Source: UMGS1590 sp963558655 (GTDB taxonomy: Bacteria > Bacillota > Peptococcia > Peptococcales > Peptococcaceae). Taken from it: a DNA stretch of 64,000 nt. Both the position numbers and the translations under genes were made by a program. Shown here one piece after another: positions 51,731-59,585 of the stretch (position 1 is the first letter of the stretch; the number at the start of each line of letters is the position of its first letter). The notes beneath the pieces were generated by a model. It was not told where the DNA came from. It was given only the letters and a program-made list of their open reading frames with translations, and did not search any database. The stretch covers positions 51,119 to 115,118 of the forward strand of contig CAUWHJ010000006.1 in NCBI GenBank assembly GCA_963558655.1. Reading direction: 5' to 3'.

Positions 51731-53143
51731 ATGACACAGACTGCTATAAGAGCTTGTGGCGATAATTACTTTGATGGGATGGAAAAACTCGGGAAACCTC
51801 ATAAACACTTTTTATGGATTGCGGCAATCTGCTATTTCTTTGATCAGATGGATATGCAGATGTTTGGAAATATTACGCCGGCAGTTATGGAAGATCTAGG
51901 TTTTACACTTCAGCAAATTTCAACGATGAATGCTATGAATTTTTTAGGAATGTGTTTTGGTGGATTTTTAGGTGGATGGATTGCTACAAAATTTGGCCGG
52001 AAAAATGCACTTATAGGTTTAGTTGCCCTGTTTTTTGCTGCTTCTATTGTGAATGGTTTGAGTGGGAATTATTTAAATTTTTTAATTTGTAGATTTTTAA
52101 TTGGATTTGGAACGATTGGTTTAGTAACGGTTGCGATGGTGTATATGGCAGAAATGTTACCATCTCATAATCGTGGAAAGTATCAAGCTCTTTCGATTGC
52201 GGCAGGAACTTTAGGTATTCCTATTGGTGCTTTTTATTGTGCACGTATGGTAGGTATAGGTGTTCATACGTGGCGTTATTGTTTTTTAATTGGTGGTATT
52301 AGTATTCTGCTAATTCCGATAGGGATTAAGTGGTTAAAAGAATCACCTCGTTGGTTGGTAATGCGTGGCAGAGTTCGTGAAGCAGAAAAGATTGTGGAAG
52401 AATGTACGGGCAAGCCATGTGATCTTAGTGAATTAGCATTTAAATGTGTACAACCTAAAACTATTGGTATGATTGAAAGTTTAAAGATAATGTTTAGTAA
52501 ACCTTTCTTTAAGCAAACGATAGTTGTTATCGTGTTGGCTTGGGGTGCCACTTTAGGTATATTCTATATGTCTAATTATGGAACTACATTTAATGTTGAT
52601 ATGGGTATGCAATATCAAATGGTACTCATGGTTGCAGCAACTGGTGTCATTGGCACACCATTAGGTGATTTGGCAGTTAGTGTGATTTCGGATAAAGGTG
52701 GACGACGCATTCCTATTATTATTTTTTCATGTATTGCAGGGATGATTTGTATTATAAGAGGTATTGCTACGCAACCATTGATTAATCTTGTAAATTCAGG
52801 AAATATAGCCCTTGGCCTTTTTGCTTTAATTTTTATGGGTGTAACATTTTCACTTTTTGGTGGTGGTACAATGACAATGATGTGGACATATCTTGCTGAA
52901 AGTTTTCCGACGAAAATTAGAAGCAACGCGACGGGGATGGTGTTCGGTTCTGCGAGGTTAGTGGCTACGTTTACTACATTGACAGTACCTAGTGTATATG
53001 CGATTTCAGGTTATTTTGGAATAAATGTTGTTAATGGTCTGTGGTATTTTATTCCAGCACTTTTTGGTCTTATCTGGGGTGCAAGTTCTGCGAAGAAATC
53101 GCTTGAGGAATTAGAAGCGGAAGCAGAAAGAATAGTATGCTGA
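51731..53143 (+). CDS. MFS transporter (sugar-porter/aromatic-acid type)
   Basis: A 470-residue 12-helix major facilitator transporter. The A-motif GGWIATKFGRKN after helix 2, RFLIGFGTIGLV in helix 4, PESPRWL-like KESPRWLVMRGR after helix 6, and the repeated RSNATGM after helix 10 place it with the sugar-porter and AAHS aromatic-acid transporters. A long loop (about 210-250) lies between the halves. GGGAGAGG precedes ATG 51731. Behind operator copy 2 and in the same regulon as PDE3, it likely replaces the SLC13 permease as importer of the PDE3 substrate. Confidence 0.85.
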   Translation: MTQTAIRACGDNYFDGMEKLGKPHKHFLWIAAICYFFDQMDMQMFGNITPAVMEDLGFTLQQISTMNAMNFLGMCFGGFLGGWIATKFGRKNALIGLVALFFAASIVNGLSGNYLNFLICRFLIGFGTIGLVTVAMVYMAEMLPSHNRGKYQALSIAAGTLGIPIGAFYCARMVGIGVHTWRYCFLIGGISILLIPIGIKWLKESPRWLVMRGRVREAEKIVEECTGKPCDLSELAFKCVQPKTIGMIESLKIMFSKPFFKQTIVVIVLAWGATLGIFYMSNYGTTFNVDMGMQYQMVLMVAATGVIGTPLGDLAVSVISDKGGRRIPIIIFSCIAGMICIIRGIATQPLINLVNSGNIALGLFALIFMGVTFSLFGGGTMTMMWTYLAESFPTKIRSNATGMVFGSARLVATFTTLTVPSVYAISGYFGINVVNGLWYFIPALFGLIWGASSAKKSLEELEAEAERIVC

Positions 53144-53172
53144 GTCCATGAATGCAGAAGGGGATGGTGTAT

Positions 53173-53595
53173 ATGTATCTATCGTTTTTTTGTGGTACTT
53201 TGTGTATGATCGTTGGGATACTTATTATTGGCAGCGCTTTTCTTATTCAACGAAAAGAAGATAAAGTACGACCATCAGGATACTATACACAAGCGGATAT
53301 TCTTGTAAATAAGCCATCTCATAAAAAAGATGGTATTACTCAAAACCTTGTTAAATTTCGATTTACAAAAGATTTCAAGGTTTTATTAGCAGAAGAATTT
53401 TTCCCGAGTATGGAAGCTGAAAAAATATATGTTGGTAGGAAGTATTTTGTTATTTATGATGAAGATAAAGATAAAGTATATCTTAATCCAATGGCAAAGT
53501 ATCGGAAAAAGCAATCCGTTCTTGTTCTTATTGGCGGAATAGTGCTTTTGTTAGGTATAAACTGGAGTATGGTTTCTTATGGCTTTATACTTTGA
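53173..53595 (+). CDS. Small two-helix membrane protein, DUF3592-like
   Basis: A 140-residue protein with an N-terminal hydrophobic helix (about 2-24), an external strand-rich region of about 85 residues and a second helix near the C terminus (about 115-137). The layout resembles DUF3592 proteins but the match is loose. ATG 53173 lies 10 bp behind AAGGGG; longer in-frame starts (53152, 53164) overlap that site. Second gene of the MFS operon, so it may assist the transporter. Confidence 0.6.
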   Translation: MYLSFFCGTLCMIVGILIIGSAFLIQRKEDKVRPSGYYTQADILVNKPSHKKDGITQNLVKFRFTKDFKVLLAEEFFPSMEAEKIYVGRKYFVIYDEDKDKVYLNPMAKYRKKQSVLVLIGGIVLLLGINWSMVSYGFIL

Positions 53596-53651
53596 ATGAG
53601 CGTATATTTGCGAAACAGTCTGATATTGCATATTGATTTATTGTTTTATAT

Positions 53652-53699
53652 AATAATAAGCAAGTTGATGTTATATCATTGACTTGCTTATTATTTTTA
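53652..53699 (+). terminator. Terminator of the MFS operon
   Basis: AATAATAAGCAAGT (53652-53665) pairs with ACTTGCTTATTATT (53682-53695), plus TGAT/ATCA inside, then TTTTT. Confidence 0.75.
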
Positions 53700-53737
53700 T
53701 CATTTATCGATTCTTGATCGTTAGGATGTGTGAGCAT

Positions 53738-54652
53738 ATGACAATAGAGCAATTACAATATATATGCATGGTTGCAAAAACGCATTCTATAACCACTGCA
53801 GCAGAACAACTTTTTGTGACCCAACAGACTATTTCTAAAGCAATGAATAAACTAGAAACAGAGTTAGATGTTAAATTATTAGAACGATCTCATAAAGGTG
53901 TTACGCTAACACACGATGGTGAAAAATTTGTAGAACAGGCCAATGAGATTGTAGAACGTTTTTGGATGCTTTACTATTCTATGAAGCCAGATACGTATAC
54001 GCCAGAATTGGAAGGTGAGATTATATTACATATGTCAAATTATGTTCTGGAGACAATTGGTTCTACGCTATTAACCAATTTGCATCGGAAATATCCGAAA
54101 ATAAGACTAAAAATATCCGAGAAATTAACATCAGATATAATAGAAGGTGTGCTAGATACTTCTGATTTTGGTATTGGTTTAATTTCGACAATAGATGGAG
54201 ATACGGGTATAGGGGATATTAGTGATTATGAAGATGAGATTGCGTATAGTATACTTTATGAGGATGAATTACAAGTTTTTGTTTCGCCGAAAAGTAAATT
54301 GGCTGGGAAAACGGAAGTTAGCTTTAAACAGCTAGATGGGTTGTATGCAGGATATGGAAGTACACCGGGAACTTCATATATTTTTGAAAGACGCTATGAT
54401 GTCCATACAAAAATTTTTACAGATTCCGGCAATATGAATCTTATTAGTCAGGCTGTTTTAGATGAAATAGCATTTGGACTTGTTACAAAAAGTATAGCTG
54501 TACGTGACAGTTACTATAAAAATTTTACTATGTTGTCACTTAATGACCATCCAAAAGTTCAGGTATGCTTGATTTATTCTAATAACTATAAATTTAATGT
54601 CCTCGATGAAGTTGTTTTAGAAGAAGTTCGAGCTATCTGTTCTGTTCTTTGA
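53738..54652 (+). CDS. LysR-family regulator of island D
   Basis: A 304-residue LysR-type regulator. MTIEQLQYICMVAKTHS and TTAAEQLFVTQQTISKAMN form the winged helix-turn-helix; the effector domain is complete (CLIYSNNYKFNVLDEVV near the end). ATG 53738 follows TTAGGA; ATG 53726 is four codons earlier and possible. It lies between the MFS operon and PDE3, in the middle of three transcription units that share the ACAAC-N5-GTTGT operator, so it is the obvious regulator of all three. Confidence 0.85.
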   Translation: MTIEQLQYICMVAKTHSITTAAEQLFVTQQTISKAMNKLETELDVKLLERSHKGVTLTHDGEKFVEQANEIVERFWMLYYSMKPDTYTPELEGEIILHMSNYVLETIGSTLLTNLHRKYPKIRLKISEKLTSDIIEGVLDTSDFGIGLISTIDGDTGIGDISDYEDEIAYSILYEDELQVFVSPKSKLAGKTEVSFKQLDGLYAGYGSTPGTSYIFERRYDVHTKIFTDSGNMNLISQAVLDEIAFGLVTKSIAVRDSYYKNFTMLSLNDHPKVQVCLIYSNNYKFNVLDEVVLEEVRAICSVL

Positions 54653-54683
54653 TTTTCTAGCTTACTTTATTGAACACAATTTT

Positions 54684-54698
54684 ACAACTATTGGTTGT
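54684..54698. promoter_or_regulatory. Island D operator, copy 3
   Basis: ACAACTATTGGTTGT: ACAAC/GTTGT arms with 5-bp spacer, embedded in CACAATTTT...GTGTTTTG. Centre is about 64 bp from TATACT (54752-54757), the probable -10 of PDE3. Confidence 0.65.
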
Positions 54699-54751
54699 GT
54701 TTTGGGCAGAAATGACCTTCGTAGTTGTTTCTTTTGTGATAAAGGAATTGC

Positions 54752-54757
54752 TATACT
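54752..54757 (+). promoter_or_regulatory. PDE3 -10 box
   Basis: TATACT, 45 bp before the start codon; no good -35, consistent with activator dependence. Confidence 0.45.
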
Positions 54758-54802
54758 GAGCTTATAAATACTGGAATAAAATTTTATAAGGAGGTCATTC
54801 TG

Positions 54803-56851
54803 ATGAGTTTAAAGCGAGCCATGATGATAGGTCTTGATGGTGCTGATCCTATTGTTGTTAGAAGATTGATAGATGAAGGAAAAATGCCTAATATGAAAAA
54901 GCTCCTAGAGCAAGGTGTTGCAAGAAAAACATTGGATATGATGGGGGTTTTACCAACGATTACACCTCCAAATTGGGCTTCGCTTGCAACCGGGAACTAT
55001 CCACGAACACACGGCGTTACTTGTTTCTTGAATCATACTCTAGGGAAGTCTTTGGGGATTACGGAATTGAACTGGAATTCTATGCGTGTTGAGTCTGAGT
55101 TTATTTGGGAAGCCTTTGAGGATGAAGGTAAAAAATGTATTATGTTGAATTATTGTGAAGCTTGGCCAAACCGTGTAGAAGGTAGTAATAATATTTTTGT
55201 AGATGGTGTTGGTGTTGTACCATTTTTACGCTCGTCAGTACAATTTCAAAAAGTTGTTATTTTTGATAGTGAATTTTCTGGTGTGAGGGAAGTTCCTCAT
55301 ACTGTTTCGCAAAGTTCAAATGATTGTGTAGTGTATAAAGATCAGGTAGATCAGTTTGCTGCAGAATCCGAAATAGATAATATTCCAGATGGGATGACTA
55401 TTGAAGATATTCTGGCGGCTAGTTCTCATTTTGGTGAAATGCCGCTTGAATCTCCAGGAATGGTTATTAAAGGATTTTCTGCTGAAGAAGCTTCCAATGA
55501 TGACAAATATGATAAACTGTTCGTTCCGATTAAGGATGCTGAAGGCTGGGCTTTTGATGTGCCAGAAGGGGCAAAAGAAGTTAGTTTTTCTATGAATAAT
55601 TCTCTTATTCGTCGTGTTGCGCTTTTCTATGGAAATAATTATGAGAATATTAAAATTTATAAAAATAAGAAGACAGAGAAACCGTTGGGGGAATGTACAT
55701 TAAACACCTGGTCAAGTCCAATTTATGATGTTTTTAATATTGATGACCAAGACGTCAATGTAGCATATTATATTCGTGGTATGGAGATGTCAGAAGATGG
55801 GACAAAGGGACGATTTTATATTTCTCACGTTATGGATTGCGATGATAAAACTTATTATTATCCACAAAGTATTCATGATGGTTTAATGGAACATGTTGGT
55901 CCAATGTGCTATTTTGCAAATGTTGATCGACACACTGCTTTGGGTGATACAATGGAACTGGAATCTTTTGATTTAGTTAACGATTGGCATATGAGAGCAA
56001 CACAGTATTTATTCGATACAAATCCGGATTGGCAATTGTTCTATATACATTTACATAGTATCGATCTTGTAAATCATCATTATATGGAACAAGCAGTAGA
56101 AGGTCGTCACAAAGATTGGAAAAGATTTAGAGAAGTTATTGATAAGATTTATATGATTAATGACAAATATATTGGAACTGTTTTAGATAATCTTGATGAG
56201 AATACAGTGGTTTGTATTACTTCTGATCATGCAGCAATTCCGCGTTCGGCAGGATATGAAAACCCTGGTATTGGTGAATTATCTGGTATTAATGCTGGTG
56301 TGATGGAAGAACTTGGCTATACTGTTACAGTTCCGATGCCTGGTGTTGAAGGGATGTATATGATTGATTGGAGTAAAACAAGAGCTATAAATCATAGGAC
56401 ATCACATATTTATATTAATTTGAAAGGTCGAGATCCTGAAGGCATAGTGGATCCTAAAGATTATGATAACCTTGTTCAAAAGATTATTAGTGACTTGTAT
56501 AGTTATCGTGATCCTCAACATCCTGAAGAACGTGTTATTGCGTTTGCTATGACAAGGGAGGAAATGGAAACTATAGGGATGGGTGGCCCTCATTGTGGTG
56601 ATATATTCTTTCAATTGAAAAAAGAATATGGGTTTGAACATGGAAACTGTTTCCAGTACGTTACTAACGAAGGTTATTCCTTGGGTGCGCTTTGCATTTG
56701 GGCTGGAATGGGCTTGAAAAAAGGGGAATACATAAAACGACCGATTCGTAATGTAGATATTGTTCCAACATTTTGCCATATTGTTGGTAATCGTATGCCG
56801 AGAGATGTCGAGGGTGGTGTTATTTATCAGATTTTAGAAGATACGAAATAA
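54803..56851 (+). CDS. NPP-type phosphodiesterase, alkaline phosphatase superfamily (PDE3)
   Basis: A 682-residue cytoplasmic paralogue of PDE1 and PDE2, the most divergent of the three. Asp12 in GLDGADP, presumed nucleophile Thr54 in PTITPP, DLVNH (Asp and His ligands), SDHA and the conserved C-terminal His in FEHGN are present; the second C-terminal His of PDE1 is Asn here (VTNEG). The insertion between about 120 and 370 differs most, which suggests a different substrate. AAGGAGG precedes ATG 54803. Single-gene unit behind operator copy 3 and ended by a strong terminator. Confidence 0.8.
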   Translation: MSLKRAMMIGLDGADPIVVRRLIDEGKMPNMKKLLEQGVARKTLDMMGVLPTITPPNWASLATGNYPRTHGVTCFLNHTLGKSLGITELNWNSMRVESEFIWEAFEDEGKKCIMLNYCEAWPNRVEGSNNIFVDGVGVVPFLRSSVQFQKVVIFDSEFSGVREVPHTVSQSSNDCVVYKDQVDQFAAESEIDNIPDGMTIEDILAASSHFGEMPLESPGMVIKGFSAEEASNDDKYDKLFVPIKDAEGWAFDVPEGAKEVSFSMNNSLIRRVALFYGNNYENIKIYKNKKTEKPLGECTLNTWSSPIYDVFNIDDQDVNVAYYIRGMEMSEDGTKGRFYISHVMDCDDKTYYYPQSIHDGLMEHVGPMCYFANVDRHTALGDTMELESFDLVNDWHMRATQYLFDTNPDWQLFYIHLHSIDLVNHHYMEQAVEGRHKDWKRFREVIDKIYMINDKYIGTVLDNLDENTVVCITSDHAAIPRSAGYENPGIGELSGINAGVMEELGYTVTVPMPGVEGMYMIDWSKTRAINHRTSHIYINLKGRDPEGIVDPKDYDNLVQKIISDLYSYRDPQHPEERVIAFAMTREEMETIGMGGPHCGDIFFQLKKEYGFEHGNCFQYVTNEGYSLGALCIWAGMGLKKGEYIKRPIRNVDIVPTFCHIVGNRMPRDVEGGVIYQILEDTK

Positions 56852-56859
56852 ATATTGGG

Positions 56860-56902
56860 AAGAACAAAAGCACCTATGATAATCATAGATGCTTTTGTTC
56901 TT
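56860..56902 (+). terminator. PDE3 terminator
   Basis: A near-perfect 21-bp stem (AAGAACAAAAGCA..CTATGAT with its complement, one mismatch) spanning 56860-56902. Confidence 0.8.
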
Positions 56903-56947
56903 ATTATGGGGGATAGGTGCAATGCGTGTAATAAGTAAGGTGAAATT

Positions 56948-57475
56948 ATGAAAAAGCCAACAAAAATATTACTCGTTAGTTCTGTTCTGAATTGTGGTAT
57001 TGCTACAACAATTATTAATGGTATTATTTCATATTTTGCGCTATCAAAAGGGACTATGCTATTTTTTCAAGATCTAATTTTTAATTTTTTTAGTATTATT
57101 ATCGGGTGTGGTATTTTTTGCCCGTTATTTAGTAATATTGTTTTAAAAAAATTACAGAAAAAGAATAACATTTTTTTCGGAGAAAAAAGTAAGCATGTTT
57201 TAGCTCGATTGGTTCCTAATCGACATATTTCTGGAACGATTGTTATTTGTATTTTATCTATGTTTATTTTTGGATGTATTCCATATTTCTTTATTCAGGC
57301 TGTGTGTGTTGATCTGGTATTGAAAGTGACGGAATGGTGCCTTATTTTAGGAGTGTATTCAGGTTTAGTTGCTACATTTAGTATGTATCTTGGTATAATT
57401 CGTGCAAGGTATAGTCAGATAGATGAGGAGCGATATAAAGATGAGCATGAACACAAAGAAAGGCGAGCATTTTGA
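56948..57475 (+). CDS. Small multi-pass membrane protein, unknown
   Basis: A 175-residue protein with four hydrophobic segments (about 8-30, 42-62, 93-115 and 123-148) and a highly charged C-terminal tail (DEERYKDEHEHKERR). It is not recognised; the two-plus-two helix layout resembles DUF2798-type proteins. ATG 56948 follows AAGGTGAAATT. Last gene of island D, AT-rich like its neighbours. A role with PDE3 is possible by position only. Confidence 0.6.
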   Translation: MKKPTKILLVSSVLNCGIATTIINGIISYFALSKGTMLFFQDLIFNFFSIIIGCGIFCPLFSNIVLKKLQKKNNIFFGEKSKHVLARLVPNRHISGTIVICILSMFIFGCIPYFFIQAVCVDLVLKVTEWCLILGVYSGLVATFSMYLGIIRARYSQIDEERYKDEHEHKERRAF

Positions 57476-57542
57476 GATGTTCGCCCGTTCTGTGAGTTTA
57501 TAGTCTTAGAATAAATAGCTGTTTTAAGTATATTTTTGCGTT

Positions 57543-57893
57543 TTAGAGAATCTGATCCTTCTTTTCGAGAATGGCTTCGCAGGCTGCACAAGCTGGGCAG
57601 TCGCAATACAGCTTGCCGGCAGCTTTGAGGTCACGGCCATGTTGCGCCACGCCCTTAGCAGCTTCTTCGCCGCCAAAAACAGTGGCACCGGCTGGAGATT
57701 CAGCGAAAGCGATGAGACCATCCAATGGCATAATGTCCGCTTCAAGTTCAGCAATGTAAGCCTCGTTGGCTTCTGCACCCTTGTCGCTGGCGAGCCAAGC
57801 TTCGGCAGCAGCACGACATTCAGCACTGCAAGATGGCGCAGCGATGAGCAAATTGGTTTGTTCAACAACAAAATCAAGTACGGATTGTTCCAT
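57543..57893 (-). CDS. Small cysteine-containing protein, unknown function
   Basis: A 116-residue soluble, helical, acidic protein. CSAEC occurs near residue 26 and CDCPACAAC near 97, giving several closely spaced cysteines that could bind a metal or cluster. Similar short proteins occur in anaerobic Firmicutes, often with unhelpful chaperone-type names. ATG 57893 follows GAAAGGTGG; four extra codons are possible at 57905. First backbone gene after island D (GC-rich codons resume). Confidence 0.65.
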   Translation of the reverse strand: MEQSVLDFVVEQTNLLIAAPSCSAECRAAAEAWLASDKGAEANEAYIAELEADIMPLDGLIAFAESPAGATVFGGEEAAKGVAQHGRDLKAAGKLYCDCPACAACEAILEKKDQIL

Positions 57894-58006
57894 AACAATA
57901 TCCACCTTTCGTGTGATTTTATTCTATTGTACCATGTGTGTCAACGGAGGAACAATAGAAAGAAGCTGTGTAGGGCGTTGTAGAAGATAGAGGATAGTGT
58001 TTATAT

Positions 58007-58043
58007 GAAAAAAAGACCGTTTTCTATTGGAAAACGGTCTTTT
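58007..58043 (-). terminator. murA terminator
   Basis: AAAAGACCGTTTTC, loop TATT, GGAAAACGGTCTTTT; the A run at 58007-58014 is the T tract on the minus strand. Confidence 0.8.
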
Positions 58044-58052
58044 CGTATGCAG

Positions 58053-59327
58053 TTATTTGCCATCGTCAAAGCGGCGAATGTCTGCGCCAAGGCTTTGAAA
58101 TTTGCCGATGAGGTCTTCGTAACCTCGGTCGATGTGATAGAGGTCGCTGACGATGGTTTCGCCTTCGGCGGCGAGACCAGCGATGATGAGGGCAGCCCCT
58201 GCACGCAGGTCGGTGGCGCGCACTTCGGCGCCGTGCAGTTTTGGAACGCCGGTGATGAAGGCGGTACGGCCTTCGGTTTGAATGTTGGCGCCCATTTTAC
58301 GCAGTTCATCAACGTGCATGAAGCGGTTTTCGAAGATGGTTTCGGTGACTTGGCTGGTGCCTTCCGCAACGGTCAGGTAGGCCATGAACTGGCTTTGCAT
58401 ATCAGTTGGGAAGCCTGGATAAGGCAGCGTTTTGATGTCCACAGGGCGGATGTGGTCGGTGCCGTGTACGGTGACGGTGTTGGCCGCTTCGTCTACTTCG
58501 ATGGTGGCGCCGCTTTCCGCAATTTTATCCAGCACGGGACGTAGGTGGTCGGCGATGCAGTTGGTGACACGCACGGTACTGCCGGTGATGGCACCGGCGA
58601 GCAGGTAGCTGCCTGCTTCGATGCGGTCCGGAATGATGGCGTGTTCGGCGCCATGCAGGGTTTGCACGCCTTCGATGCGAATGACGGCGGTGCCGGCGCC
58701 GCGTACGTTGGCACCCATGCTATTGAGAAAATTGGCGAGATCGACGATCTCTGGTTCTTCGGCAGCGTTTTCAATGATGGTGGTGCCTTCGGCAAGGCTG
58801 GCGGCCATCATGAGGTTTTCGGTTGCGCCGACGCTTGGAACGCGCAGGAAGATGCGGTCACCGCGCAGACGACCACCGCCCGGTACTTCGGCAATGACTT
58901 CATCATCGCGAATTTGGATGGTGGCGCCCAGGGTTTCTAATCCTTTCAGGTGCAGATCAATCGGGCGTGCACCAATGCCGCAACCGCCCGGCAGGCTCAG
59001 CACAGCACGACCGAAACGTGCCAGAAGCGGCCCCATGATGAGCACGGATGCGCGCATTTTTTTGATGTATTCTACTGGCGCCTGTACTTTGTTGACAGGT
59101 GCGCCGTCGATTTCCATGCGGTTTTCTTCAAATGTGATGTCTGCGCCTAAGGAGAGCAAGACATCTTTAATGATTTGAACATCGGCTAGCCGCGGTACGT
59201 CCTCTAACACACAACGACCCTCCGACAACAGGGTTGCGACGATAATGGGCAGGACCGCATTTTTTGCGCCGCTGATACGCACTTCCCCGCTCAGTTTGCG
59301 GCCCCCGGTTACAGTAATTTTGTCCAA
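58053..59327 (-). CDS. murA: UDP-N-acetylglucosamine 1-carboxyvinyltransferase
   Basis: A 424-residue enzyme catalysing the first committed step of peptidoglycan synthesis. KITVTGGRKLSGEVRISGAKNA opens the protein (described in part) and the catalytic loop LPGGCGIGARP carries Cys116, the fosfomycin target. The start is set to TTG 59327, which gives the family N terminus; its ribosome site (GAGAGG) is unusually close. A stronger AAAGGAGG lies 25 bp upstream with no in-frame start. The ATG readings at 59420 and 59399 are excluded because the promoter lies there. Confidence 0.95.
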   Translation of the reverse strand: MDKITVTGGRKLSGEVRISGAKNAVLPIIVATLLSEGRCVLEDVPRLADVQIIKDVLLSLGADITFEENRMEIDGAPVNKVQAPVEYIKKMRASVLIMGPLLARFGRAVLSLPGGCGIGARPIDLHLKGLETLGATIQIRDDEVIAEVPGGGRLRGDRIFLRVPSVGATENLMMAASLAEGTTIIENAAEEPEIVDLANFLNSMGANVRGAGTAVIRIEGVQTLHGAEHAIIPDRIEAGSYLLAGAITGSTVRVTNCIADHLRPVLDKIAESGATIEVDEAANTVTVHGTDHIRPVDIKTLPYPGFPTDMQSQFMAYLTVAEGTSQVTETIFENRFMHVDELRKMGANIQTEGRTAFITGVPKLHGAEVRATDLRAGAALIIAGLAAEGETIVSDLYHIDRGYEDLIGKFQSLGADIRRFDDGK

Positions 59328-59387
59328 TTCCTCTCGGTCGAAGCCGACGTCACCTCCTTTGATCTCCTGATAATAAGCAGTACCTTT

Positions 59388-59416
59388 ATTGTACAGCATC
59401 AGCGAAAGCTGGTCAA
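59388..59416 (-). promoter_or_regulatory. murA promoter
   Basis: Minus strand TTGACC (59416-59411), 17-bp spacer, TACAAT (59393-59388). Confidence 0.7.
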
Positions 59417-59585
59417 TCATTAACCGCTTGTCGCTGTCGGTGGGCGTCAGTTTTGAACAATCACAACAGTGTTGTTACTTTTTATGTGGAACTCTACACG
59501 CATATTATGATATAATGGTAGAACAGTCAGAAAATTTTAATGCCCATAAAGGCGTATATTATGACCACGAAAAGGATGTGTTGCA

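Noticed and set aside
59328..59420. ATG starts at 59420 or 59399 for murA
   Set aside because: A TTGACC-17-TACAAT promoter occupies 59416-59388, so these codons lie in or upstream of the promoter; the TTG at 59327 restores the family N terminus.
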